A stretch of DNA of 8,433 bases from an uncultured Thermoleophilia bacterium (lineage in GTDB: Bacteria; Actinomycetota; Thermoleophilia; Gaiellales; F1-60-MAGs149), in assembly GCA_902806305.1 (NCBI GenBank), contig CADCWC010000171.1, forward strand, positions 1 through 8,433. The letters are read 5' to 3'. The position numbers were made by a program, and so were the translations under genes. The notes beneath the pieces were generated by a model. That model saw only the letters and a program-made list of their open reading frames with translations. It was not told where the DNA came from and did no database searches. Every line of letters begins with the position of its first letter. Positions within the stretch are counted from its first letter, which is position 1. Of this stretch, positions 1 to 7,769 are shown in pieces.

Positions 1-2
1 AG

Positions 3-431
3 GGGGAGCTCCCGGACGCGGAGTTCCCGTGGGTGCTCAACACCGGCCGGCTGCTGCAGCACTGGCACACGGGCTCGATGACCCGTCGCTCGAAGACGCT
101 CGACGCCATCTCGCCGATCGCGGAGCTGTACCTGCATCCGGCCGACGCCGCCGACCTCGGCCTCGAGGACGGCATGCGGGCCCGGGTCACGTCGCGCCGC
201 GGGCAGATCGACCTGCAGGTCAGGATCTCGCACCGGGAGACGCGCGGCGCGTGCTTCATGCCGTTCCACTTCCGCGAGGCGGCGGCGAACCTGCTGACCA
301 TCGACGAGATCGACCCGTTCGGGAAGATCCCGGAGTTCAAGTTCTGCGCGGTGCGGGTCGAGCCCTCGCCCGACCAGGATCCCGAGGGCCGGGGGATGCC
401 GAAGCCCGACGCCGTCGAGGTCCAGGCCTAG
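3..431 (+). CDS. fdhA: Formate dehydrogenase alpha subunit, C-terminal part (5' end outside window)
   Basis: This is the last 142 codons of a molybdopterin-dependent oxidoreductase, open from the window edge and ending at TAG 429-431. It shows the C-terminal molybdopterin-dinucleotide-binding domain of NAD-linked formate dehydrogenases: VLNTGR followed by HWHTGSMTRRS, then the LYLHPADAADLGLEDG stretch, a VTSRRG turn, FMPFHFREAAANLLT and a DPFGKIPEFKFCAVRVE ending. In this family the subunit oxidises formate to CO2 at a Mo or W bis-molybdopterin centre in the cytoplasm. The Fe-S domains and active-site Cys/Sec lie upstream and cannot be checked. The next gene encodes the matching NAD-reducing beta subunit 17 bases downstream, which supports a formate dehydrogenase over a nitrate reductase. 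The metal (Mo or W) cannot be told from this fragment. Confidence 0.9.
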   Translation, partial: GELPDAEFPWVLNTGRLLQHWHTGSMTRRSKTLDAISPIAELYLHPADAADLGLEDGMRARVTSRRGQIDLQVRISHRETRGACFMPFHFREAAANLLTIDEIDPFGKIPEFKFCAVRVEPSPDQDPEGRGMPKPDAVEVQA

Positions 432-448
432 ATGCGAGCGGTCGCGTA

Positions 449-2104
<1,656 letters not shown>

Positions 2105-2118
2105 CCGTCGGACGCGTC

Positions 2119-2136
2119 CGGCGTGGGGCGACGCCG
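2119..2136 (+). terminator. Weak hairpin between fdhB and the exporter genes
   Basis: CGGCGT (2119-2124) pairs with ACGCCG (2131-2136) across a six-base loop, 14 bases after the fdhB stop codon. No T-run follows, so it is at best an imperfect terminator or mRNA 3'-end structure. Hairpins of this size arise often by chance at this GC content. Confidence 0.2.
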
Positions 2137-2163
2137 TCGCCGGCGATGAGTTCCGACCGCGGC

Positions 2164-2169
2164 TACGGT
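2164..2169 (+). promoter_or_regulatory. Possible -10 element for a leaderless exporter transcript
   Basis: TACGGT lies 10 bases before the ATG at 2180, so transcription could start at or just before the start codon. There is no Shine-Dalgarno in front of this ATG, which fits a leaderless mRNA, a common arrangement in actinobacteria. No convincing -35 is visible, so this rests on position and a weak hexamer. Confidence 0.25.
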
Positions 2170-2179
2170 CTGCACGCAC

Positions 2180-3145
2180 ATGACCGCCACGCTCGCGATC
2201 GAGGCCTCGGGCCTCGCCAAGTCGTTCCGGGGGACGCGCGCCGTCGACGGCGTCGACCTCGAGGTGCCCCGCGGCGCCGTCTACGGCGTGCTCGGCCCGA
2301 ACGGCGCCGGCAAGACGACGACCATCCGCATGCTCGCCACGTTGCTCCGCCCCGACGCGGGCAGCGCGCGGGTGCTCGGCCACGACATCGTCGCCGAGGC
2401 GGACGAGGTCCGCGGCCTGATCAGCCTCACCGGGCAGCTCGCGTCCGTCGACGACGAGCTCACCGGGCGCGAGAACCTCGTCCTGCTCGGCCGGCTGCTC
2501 GGCTACGCCACGAAGCAGGCCCGCGCGCGGGCGGACGAGCTGCTCGCGGCGTTCGACCTCGAGGAGGCCGCCGGTCGCCTGGTCAAGGGCTACTCGGGCG
2601 GCATGCGGCGCCGCCTCGACATCGCGGCCAGCATCGTCGTCACGCCCGAGCTGATGTTCCTCGACGAGCCCACGACCGGCCTCGACCCACGGTCGCGGAA
2701 CCAGGTCTGGGACATCATCCGGGCGCTCGTCGGCCAGGGCACGACCGTCCTCCTGTGCACGCAGTACCTCGACGAGGCCGATCAGCTCGCCGAGCGGATC
2801 GCCGTGATCGACCGCGGCCGCGTGATCGCCGAGGGCACGCCCGGGAGCCTGAAGGCGTCCGTCGGCGAGGGGGCGCTCCACGTGCGGCTGCTCGACCCGG
2901 CGCGACGCGAGGAGGCGGCGCAGACGCTGGCCCGCGTGCTCGACGCCGAACCACGTCTGGAGGCCGATCCCGCCGCGCTCTCCGTGCCGGTGACGGGCTC
3001 GGACCGCGCCTCGGAGGCGGTCGCCGAGCTCTCCCGCGCGGGGTTCGAGCTCGCGGGCTTCGGGCTCGCCCAGCCGAGCCTCGACGAGGTGTTCCTGGCC
3101 CTGACCGGCCACGCCGCCGAGGAGAAGGAGGAGGTCCCGGGATGA
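2180..3145 (+). CDS. ABC exporter ATP-binding protein, daunorubicin-resistance (DrrA) family
   Basis: This 321-residue cytoplasmic ATPase should power the permease encoded next to it. Motifs in order are Walker A GPNGAGKTT (39-47), Q-loop Q86 in LTGQLASVDD, signature YSGGM (138-142) and Walker B LMFLDEP with D162 and E163, followed by TTGLD. The switch position, usually His, is Gln here (Q195 in CTQYLDEADQL), which is characteristic of DrrA-type ATPases and not damage. The C-terminal region (~230-321), ending near PSLDEVFLALTGH (299-311), is the family's extra domain. Family members export drugs, polyketides or glycolipids; the substrate here is not indicated, and no biosynthetic cluster is visible nearby. 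The ATG at 2180 matches the family N-terminus but lacks a Shine-Dalgarno. The stop overlaps the permease start (ATGA), implying translational coupling. Confidence 0.93.
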   Translation: MTATLAIEASGLAKSFRGTRAVDGVDLEVPRGAVYGVLGPNGAGKTTTIRMLATLLRPDAGSARVLGHDIVAEADEVRGLISLTGQLASVDDELTGRENLVLLGRLLGYATKQARARADELLAAFDLEEAAGRLVKGYSGGMRRRLDIAASIVVTPELMFLDEPTTGLDPRSRNQVWDIIRALVGQGTTVLLCTQYLDEADQLAERIAVIDRGRVIAEGTPGSLKASVGEGALHVRLLDPARREEAAQTLARVLDAEPRLEADPAALSVPVTGSDRASEAVAELSRAGFELAGFGLAQPSLDEVFLALTGHAAEEKEEVPG

Positions 3146-3993
3146 AGGACGCACCGACCGTCCGACCACCCGCCGTGCAGCCGGTCGCGGACGGGGCGCT
3201 GCAGCGGGCGCTCTCCCGGACGGCGCGCCCGCCCGGCGCCGGCGCCTCCACGGCGACGATGGCGTTCGCCTGGCGCGGCATGCTCAAGATCAAGCACGTC
3301 CCGGAGCAGCTGCTCGACGTGACCATCACGCCCGTGCTGTTCCTGCTCATGTTCACGTACCTCTTCGGCGGCGCGGTGGCGGGCTCGACGGGCGAGTACC
3401 TGCAGTTCCTGCTCCCCGGACTGCTCGTCCAGTCCGTGCTGTTCACGTCGGTCTACTCCGGCGTCGCGCTCAACACGGACATGACGAAGGGCGTCGTCGA
3501 CCGGTTCCGGTCCCTGCCGATCTGGCGCCCCGCCCCGCTCGTCGGCGCGGTCCTCGGCGACAGCGTGCGCTACGCGATCGCGGCCACCGTCGTCGTGGTC
3601 CTCGGCCTGGTGATGGGCTTCCGGGCCGCCGCGGGCGTGACCGGCGTCCTCGCCGCGATGGGGCTCGTCGTCGTCTTCGCCTTCGGGCTCTCCTGGGTGT
3701 TCACGACCGTCGGGCTCGTGCTGCGGTCGCCGAGCGCGGTCCTGAACACCGGCTTCATGGCGCTCTTCCCGCTGATCTTCCTCAGCAACATCTTCGTCGA
3801 GCCCGAGACGCTCCCCCGGTACCTGGAGGCCTTCGTCGGCCTCAACCCGATCTCGCATCTCACGAGCGCGACCCGCGACCTGATGGCGGGCGACGCGGGC
3901 GCGGACCTCATCGCCCTCGTGCTGGCGGAGACCGTCGTCCTGACCGCCGTGTTCGCCCCGCTGACCGTGCGCCTCTACCGCGGGAAGCGCTGA
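3142..3993 (+). CDS. ABC-2 type exporter permease, DrrB family
   Basis: This 283-residue integral membrane protein should be the transport channel for the preceding ATPase. After a Pro/Ala-rich cytoplasmic N-terminus of ~40 residues and a short amphipathic part (AFAWRGMLKIKHVPEQ), about six hydrophobic segments can be read at ~61-79, 88-110, 136-158, 163-185, 193-218 and 253-275. The conserved ABC-2 loop is seen as DRFRSLPIWRPAPLVGAVLGD (110-130). The motif GLNPISHLTSATRDLM (233-248) before the last helix is also typical of DrrB-like permeases. The ATG at 3142 overlaps the ATPase stop by four bases and has a strong Shine-Dalgarno (AGGAGGAGG, 3126-3134) seven bases upstream, so the start is well supported. 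Substrate unknown. Confidence 0.92.
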   Translation: MKDAPTVRPPAVQPVADGALQRALSRTARPPGAGASTATMAFAWRGMLKIKHVPEQLLDVTITPVLFLLMFTYLFGGAVAGSTGEYLQFLLPGLLVQSVLFTSVYSGVALNTDMTKGVVDRFRSLPIWRPAPLVGAVLGDSVRYAIAATVVVVLGLVMGFRAAAGVTGVLAAMGLVVVFAFGLSWVFTTVGLVLRSPSAVLNTGFMALFPLIFLSNIFVEPETLPRYLEAFVGLNPISHLTSATRDLMAGDAGADLIALVLAETVVLTAVFAPLTVRLYRGKR

Positions 3994-3999
3994 GGCCAG

Positions 4000-4013
4000 G
4001 CCGCCCCGGCGGC
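4000..4013 (+). terminator. Short GC hairpin after the exporter operon
   Basis: GCCGC (4000-4004) can pair with GCGGC (4009-4013) seven bases after the permease stop codon. The loop is four bases and no T-tract follows (ATTAGAC), so it is a weak candidate for ending exporter transcription. Confidence 0.25.
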
Positions 4014-4040
4014 ATTAGACGGACGGTCGCGGCGGCCGCC

Positions 4041-4068
4041 TGGACATAAGGCGCCGTTATGCTAGATA
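4041..4068 (+). promoter_or_regulatory. Candidate sigma-70-type promoter for the DUF4242-flavoprotein-importer operon
   Basis: TGGACA (4041-4046, five of six to TTGACA) is followed after 16 bases by TAGATA (4063-4068), preceded by TGC as an extended -10. The 4046-4070 stretch is conspicuously AT-rich in otherwise very GC-rich DNA. Transcription would start near 4075, giving a leader of ~90 bases before the GTG at 4166. TATGCT (4058-4063) and GATATT (4065-4070) are alternative -10 readings. Confidence 0.6.
4046..4060 (+). promoter_or_regulatory. Inverted repeat in the promoter spacer, possible operator
   Basis: ATAAGGCGCCGTTAT has outer arms ATAA and TTAT seven bases apart, with a self-complementary GGCGCC core one base off centre. 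It overlaps the last base of the candidate -35 and fills most of the spacer, a place where repressors or MerR-type activators bind. The regulator is unknown and none is encoded in the window. Confidence 0.35.
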
Positions 4069-4076
4069 TTCCGCTC

Positions 4077-4095
4077 GCGGGCGTTCGGAGCCCGC
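4077..4095 (+). promoter_or_regulatory. Leader hairpin 1
   Basis: GCGGGC (4077-4082) pairs with GCCCGC (4090-4095) around the loop GTTCGGA. It would lie at the very 5' end of the predicted transcript and could stabilise the mRNA or be part of a larger leader structure with hairpin 2. Confidence 0.4.
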
Positions 4096-4110
4096 AGCCG
4101 TCGTTGCCTC

Positions 4111-4132
4111 GAGGGCGTCCTGTGACGCCCTC
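4111..4132 (+). promoter_or_regulatory. Leader hairpin 2, perfect 9-bp stem, possible attenuator
   Basis: GAGGGCGTC (4111-4119) and GACGCCCTC (4124-4132) are perfect complements around the four-base loop CTGT. The stem sits between the candidate promoter and the operon's first start codon and is followed by the pyrimidine-rich CTTCCCGT. Its placement suggests an attenuator or a leader regulatory element; it matches no riboswitch class I recognise. If the operon promoter were elsewhere, it could instead be the terminator of the exporter operon. Confidence 0.45.
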
Positions 4133-4155
4133 CTTCCCGTGTCCATCCGCCCCTC

Positions 4156-4160
4156 GGAGA
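4156..4160 (+). promoter_or_regulatory. Ribosome binding site that decides the GTG 4166 start
   Basis: GGAGA lies five bases before GTG 4166. The alternative upstream GTG at 4139 would place codons directly against the hairpin at 4111-4132 and has no purine-rich site in front of it, so 4166 is preferred. Confidence 0.6.
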
Positions 4161-4165
4161 CCTCT

Positions 4166-4711
4166 GTGACCCTGTTCCTGATCGAGATCGAGACGGGCGC
4201 GGCCGACCGCGAGCACGCCGACCGGGTCCTCGGCGCGGTGGCCGAGGCCGCCGCCGCCACGGGCGGCGAGCTGCTCGAGGCGTCCGTGACCCAGGACCTG
4301 GCGCGCGCCTTCGTCGTCGTCGAGGCCGACGGGTCCGACGCCGCCGTGGCGGCCGGACAGGCGACCGGACGCCCCTTCACCGGACCGGACCCCGTCCGCC
4401 TGGTCGGCGCCGACCTCGAGGACGTCCGCGCGTCCCGCGGCGAGGCGCGCTACCTGGTCGAGTGGGACTTCCCGGCCGAGCTGACCATGGACACCTACCT
4501 GGCCCGGAAGCAGGAGAAGTCGCCGCTCTACGCGCAGGTGCCGGAGGTCGCGTTCCTGCGCACCTACGTCCGCGAGGACATGGCGAAGTGCCTGCGCTTC
4601 TACGACGCCGGCTCGGAGGCCGACGTCCGGCGGGCCCGCGACGTCGTCAGCACGCCCGTCACGCGCGTGCACGAGCTGGGCGGGGTCCCCGTCGCGCCGC
4701 ATGGCGACTGA
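4166..4711 (+). CDS. DUF4242-like protein with two tandem ferredoxin-fold repeats
   Basis: This small soluble protein has 181 residues and no signal peptide or membrane segment. The second half (~95-172), from RYLVEWDFP through FLRTYVREDMAKCLRFYDAGSEADVRRA to TPVTRVHELGG, looks like the DUF4242 family, whose members include a nickel-binding protein of Streptomyces. The first half (~1-83) follows the same plan: LFLIEIETG, then a helix, LLEASVTQDLARAFVVVEADGSDAA, then PVRLVGADL. This suggests an internal duplication giving two beta-alpha-beta repeats in one chain. Histidines are few (one in each half, plus one near the C-terminus), so metal binding should not be assumed. It is the first gene of the operon with its own promoter candidate, and it overlaps the flavoprotein gene by 11 bases. 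The function is unknown; a role as partner or sensor for the flavoprotein is only inference. Confidence 0.8.
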   Translation: MTLFLIEIETGAADREHADRVLGAVAEAAAATGGELLEASVTQDLARAFVVVEADGSDAAVAAGQATGRPFTGPDPVRLVGADLEDVRASRGEARYLVEWDFPAELTMDTYLARKQEKSPLYAQVPEVAFLRTYVREDMAKCLRFYDAGSEADVRRARDVVSTPVTRVHELGGVPVAPHGD

Positions 4712-5744
4712 GTCCCTGGCCGCCACCACGCCCGCGCTGCCCGCCGGGCTGCGGGACGGCGTCGCGGCCCGCGCGGCTGCCGTCGACGCGGGTGCCGAGT
4801 CGCCCCGGCGAGCGCTCGAGGAGCTCGCGTCCGCGGACCTGCTCGCGCTCGGTGCGCCCGGGCAGGCCGGCACCGTGGCCGACATGGCGGTCGTCCTGGC
4901 GGATCTGGCCGAGGTGTGCCTGCCCACGGCGTTCTGCGCCTGGGGGCATCGCATGGCCATCGAGTACCTGGCGCCCGCCGGCCGCCCCGTGGTCGACGAC
5001 CTCCTCGTCATGCGCCGTCCCGGCGGGTCGGCGATGGCCGCCGCCTTCAAGGCCCACCTGGGACTGGAGCCGCTGCCTGTGACCGCCCGCCGCGAGGGCG
5101 ACGACCTCGTGCTCGACGGCTCGATCGCGTGGGCCTCGAACCTCCACGACGACGCCGTGGCGGTGCTCGCGGCCGGCCTCGAGGGGGGCGGCGAGGCCAT
5201 CGTCGCGCTGCCGATCGCCACGCCCGGCGTGCGCGTGCGACCCGCGCGAGGCCTGCTCGCACTCGACGCCACGGCGTCGGGCGGCATCCGCCTCGAGGGG
5301 GTGCGGGTGGGCACCGAGGCCGTCTACGACGAGCCGCTGGCCGCCTTCGTGGCCCGCGTGCGGCGGCCGTTCCTGGTCCTCCAGACGGCGTTCTGCCTCG
5401 GCCTGGCCCGCGCCGCCCTGGTCGCGGTCGAGTCCGGCCTCGTCGGGCTCGGCCGCGAGCTCGCCGAGGACGCCGCGGCGCTCGCCGACACGCGCGACGA
5501 CGTCGAGCGCCGCCTGTCCGACCTCGCCGAACGAACCGACGCGCCCATGCGCGACGTCGTCTCGCTCCGGCTCGACGCCGCCGTCCTCGCGCGGGAGGCG
5601 GTACGGGTCGAGGCCGCCGTCGCCGGCGGGCGCGGCTACGTGGGCTCGAGCCCGACCGGGAGACGTCTGCGCGAGGCGGCGTTCCTCCCCGTCCAGTCCC
5701 CGAGTGAAGGGCAGCTCCGGTGGGAGCTCCGACAGTCCGCGTAA
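4701..5744 (+). CDS. Acyl-CoA dehydrogenase-fold flavoprotein, short divergent form
   Basis: This 347-residue cytoplasmic protein is shorter than typical acyl-CoA dehydrogenases (~380). The N-terminal helical part (~1-105) is weakly conserved. The middle beta domain shows REGDDLVLDGSIAWASN (131-147) and GIRLEGVRVGTEAVYDEP (195-212). The C-terminal helical domain begins near 220 with FCLGLARAAL and ends with GGRGYVGSSPTGRRLREAAF (309-328). The usual Glu-Gly-Thr segment after the final arginine-rich motif is replaced by LPVQSPSEGQLRWEL, so the classic dehydrogenase base is not evident. Relatives of this fold include flavin monooxygenases of sulfur scavenging (SfnB and DszC types), and the adjacent importer makes such a role plausible but unproven. 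The ATG at 4701 overlaps the DUF4242 stop by 11 bases, and the 3' end overlaps the ATPase start by 25. No clear Shine-Dalgarno is seen, so coupling to upstream translation is likely. Confidence 0.82.
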   Translation: MATESLAATTPALPAGLRDGVAARAAAVDAGAESPRRALEELASADLLALGAPGQAGTVADMAVVLADLAEVCLPTAFCAWGHRMAIEYLAPAGRPVVDDLLVMRRPGGSAMAAAFKAHLGLEPLPVTARREGDDLVLDGSIAWASNLHDDAVAVLAAGLEGGGEAIVALPIATPGVRVRPARGLLALDATASGGIRLEGVRVGTEAVYDEPLAAFVARVRRPFLVLQTAFCLGLARAALVAVESGLVGLGRELAEDAAALADTRDDVERRLSDLAERTDAPMRDVVSLRLDAAVLAREAVRVEAAVAGGRGYVGSSPTGRRLREAAFLPVQSPSEGQLRWELRQSA

Positions 5745-6478
5745 CGGGCGCCCGCAAGGCGTACCCGGGCACGGCGGGCGACGTCTTCGCGGGCGTCGAC
5801 CTCGACCTGCACGCCGGCGAGACGTTCGCGCTCGTCGGCCCGAGCGGCTGCGGCAAGTCGACGCTCCTGCGGGCCCTGGCGGGCCTGGAGCCCCTCAGCG
5901 AGGGGACGATCGAGCGGTCCGACGCCCGTCGTCGGCCCGCGCTCGTGCTGCAGCGGCCCGCGCTCCTGCCGTGGCTCGACGTGCGACAGAACGTCCGCCT
6001 GGGTCACCGCTTCTTCGCCAACCGGGCCGCCGCCGCGGTCGTCGACGTCGACGACCTGCTCGCGGACTTCGGGGTCGCGCACCTCGCCGGTCACTACCCC
6101 GACGAGCTCTCGGGCGGCCAGCAGCAGCTGGTCGCCATGGCGCGGGCCCTGGCCACGGATCCGGACGTCCTCCTCCTGGACGAGCCGTTCGCCGCCCTCG
6201 ACCCGGCCGCCCGCCGGACGCTGCAGGACTGGCTGCGGCGGCTCACCGAGACCCGGAACGCCGCCGTGGTGATCGTGACCCACGACCCCGACGAGGCGCT
6301 CTACCTCGGCCATCGGGTCGGCCTGCTCCGGCGCGGCATCCCGGGGATCGACCCGGTCTGGGTGGCCGGACGCCCCCGTCGCGAGGAGCTCCCGACGCTG
6401 CCCGCGCGGGCGGAGCTCTTCTCGCTCTACGACACACGAATCCGGGCCGGACGCGACGTCGCCGTCGCCGTCGCCTGA
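5720..6478 (+). CDS. ABC importer ATP-binding protein, nitrate/sulfonate/taurine (SsuB/NrtD-like) type
   Basis: This 252-residue ATPase should drive the importer formed with the binding protein and permease downstream. Motifs are complete: Walker A GPSGCGKST (40-48), Q-loop in LVLQRPALLPWLDV, signature LSGGQ (130-134), Walker B VLLLDEP with D154 and E155, D-loop AALD, and switch His H188 in VTHDPDEAL. The LLPWLDVRQNV segment is typical of the SsuB/TauB/NrtD group. The GTG at 5720 has AAGGG (5707-5711) eight bases upstream and lies inside the flavoprotein's last codons, giving a 25-base overlap. The binding-protein gene starts 16 bases after its stop. The family imports nitrate, bicarbonate, alkanesulfonates, taurine or thiamine precursors; the ATPase alone does not say which. 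Confidence 0.92.
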   Translation: MGAPTVRVTGARKAYPGTAGDVFAGVDLDLHAGETFALVGPSGCGKSTLLRALAGLEPLSEGTIERSDARRRPALVLQRPALLPWLDVRQNVRLGHRFFANRAAAAVVDVDDLLADFGVAHLAGHYPDELSGGQQQLVAMARALATDPDVLLLDEPFAALDPAARRTLQDWLRRLTETRNAAVVIVTHDPDEALYLGHRVGLLRRGIPGIDPVWVAGRPRREELPTLPARAELFSLYDTRIRAGRDVAVAVA

Positions 6479-6494
6479 GCCCGTCGGAGGACCG

Positions 6495-7769
6495 ATGCAC
6501 CACCCTGCCGTTCCCTGCCACGACGCCTGCTGCGCCCCTCCGGGCGGGCCTGCAGACCTGCTCACGCGCGCGCGGTTCCTGCGCCAGGCGGGCGGCGTCG
6601 GACTCGGCCTCGCGAGCGCCGGCCTGCTCGCCGCCTGCGGGAACAGCGCGGCGGGCGGGACGGGCGCCGCGACGACGGCGCTCTCGACCGGCGACGGATC
6701 CGCCGCCTCGCGCACGCTGCGGGTCGGCTACCTGCCGATCACGGACGCCACGCCGCTCCTCGTGGCCCATGCCGACGGCCTCTACGAGGAGGCGGGCCTC
6801 GACGTGCCCCGGCCCGTCCTGCTCCGCTCCTGGCCCGCGCTCGCCGAGGCGTTCCAGGCGGGCAAGGTCGACGCCGTCCACATCCTGATGCCGCTCGCGC
6901 TCCAGCTGCGGTTCGAGCGCCAGTTCCCCGCCAAGGTGGTGGCCTGGAACCACACGAACGGCTCCTCCCTGACGGTCCGGCCGGAGATCCGTGACGTGGA
7001 GGACCTGGCCGGCGGGATCGTGGCCATCCCCGGCTGGTTCTCGATCCACAACATCGCGCTGCAGATCCTGCTGCGGGAGGCCGGCCTGACCATTCTCAAG
7101 ACGGGCGAGCCGTCGAAGGCCGACCGCAGCGTCAAGCTGATCGTGATGGCCCCGCCCGACATGCCGCCCGCCCTCGCGGAGGGCGCCGTCGCGGGGTACA
7201 TCGTCGCCGACCCGTTCAACGCCGCCGCCGAGGTCAAGGGCATCGGCCGGGTGCTGCGCTTCACCGGCGACATCTGGCGGAACCACGCGTGCTGCGTCGT
7301 CGCGGTGCGGGAGGACCTGCTCACGAAGCGCCCCGACGTCGCCCGGGCGTTCGTCGGCTCGGTCGTCCAGGCCCAGGCGGTGGCGCGGAACGATCCGGCG
7401 GCCGCCGCGAACACGCTGACGAGCAAGAAGTATCTGCCGCAGCCCGACCCGGTCGTCCGGTGGGCGTTGACGCACGGCGCGGACCCGGCGTACCTGCGCG
7501 ACGGTGCCATCCAGCACCCCGATTGGAAGCAGCCCCGCATCGACTTCCAGGGCTACCCGTTCCCGTCCTACACCGAGGAGCTCGTCGTGCGGCTGCGGGA
7601 GACGGTCGTCGACGGCGACCTCTCCTTCCTCGACGCGCTCGAGCCGGGCCGCGCACACCGCGAGCTCGTCGACGACACGCTCGTCCGCGCCGCGATCGAC
7701 GCGGCCGGGGGACCCGCCGCCTTCGGTCTGCCGGCGTCGCTGACCCGGCGGGAGGAGGTGGCGCCGTGA
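6495..7769 (+). CDS. ABC importer substrate-binding lipoprotein, NrtA/CmpA/SsuA-like
   Basis: This 424-residue protein should be exported, lipid-anchored and capture the substrate outside the membrane. The signal region is unusual: a ~20-residue start rich in His and Cys (H2, H3, C8, H9, C12, C13), then RARFLR (25-30) like a degenerate Tat motif, a hydrophobic stretch, and lipobox LAAC with C48 as the predicted lipid-modified cysteine. The mature part opens with LRVGYLPITDATPLLVAHADG (75-95), followed by RSWPALAEAFQAGKVDAVH (111-129), WNHTNGSSLTV (151-161) and AIPGWFSIHNIALQ (177-190). These match periplasmic binding proteins of the nitrate/bicarbonate/sulfonate superfamily, closest in feel to the NrtA/CmpA branch. 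GGAGG at 6486-6490, four bases before ATG 6495, fixes the start. The stop overlaps the permease start by four bases. The ligand cannot be assigned from sequence reading alone. Confidence 0.88.
   Translation: MHHPAVPCHDACCAPPGGPADLLTRARFLRQAGGVGLGLASAGLLAACGNSAAGGTGAATTALSTGDGSAASRTLRVGYLPITDATPLLVAHADGLYEEAGLDVPRPVLLRSWPALAEAFQAGKVDAVHILMPLALQLRFERQFPAKVVAWNHTNGSSLTVRPEIRDVEDLAGGIVAIPGWFSIHNIALQILLREAGLTILKTGEPSKADRSVKLIVMAPPDMPPALAEGAVAGYIVADPFNAAAEVKGIGRVLRFTGDIWRNHACCVVAVREDLLTKRPDVARAFVGSVVQAQAVARNDPAAAANTLTSKKYLPQPDPVVRWALTHGADPAYLRDGAIQHPDWKQPRIDFQGYPFPSYTEELVVRLRETVVDGDLSFLDALEPGRAHRELVDDTLVRAAIDAAGGPAAFGLPASLTRREEVAP
7751..7758 (+). promoter_or_regulatory. Strong ribosome binding site for the permease gene
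   Basis: GGAGGAGG lies seven bases before GTG 7766, inside the last codons of the binding-protein gene. An intact, strong site argues that the permease gene was recently functional despite its in-frame stop. Confidence 0.6.

Noticed and set aside
195..195. Gln in place of the switch histidine in the DrrA-like ATPase (protein residue 195) as a sign of inactivation
   Set aside because: The CTQYLDEAD form is normal for DrrA-type ATPases, and all other catalytic motifs are intact.
4031..4040. Perfect palindrome GGCGGCCGCC as an operator or recombination site
   Set aside because: Short GC-only palindromes are expected by chance at this base composition, and nothing else marks it.
3908..5314. A 468-codon - strand frame across the intergenic promoter region, DUF4242 gene and flavoprotein
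   Set aside because: It has low-complexity Arg/Ser/Ala-rich sequence, no motifs and no ribosome site of note, and overlaps well-supported + strand genes.
6243..7658. A 471-codon - strand frame opposite the binding protein
   Set aside because: Composition is Arg/Gly/Ala/Asp-rich without domains. The + strand carries a clear binding protein with signal region, lipobox and family motifs.
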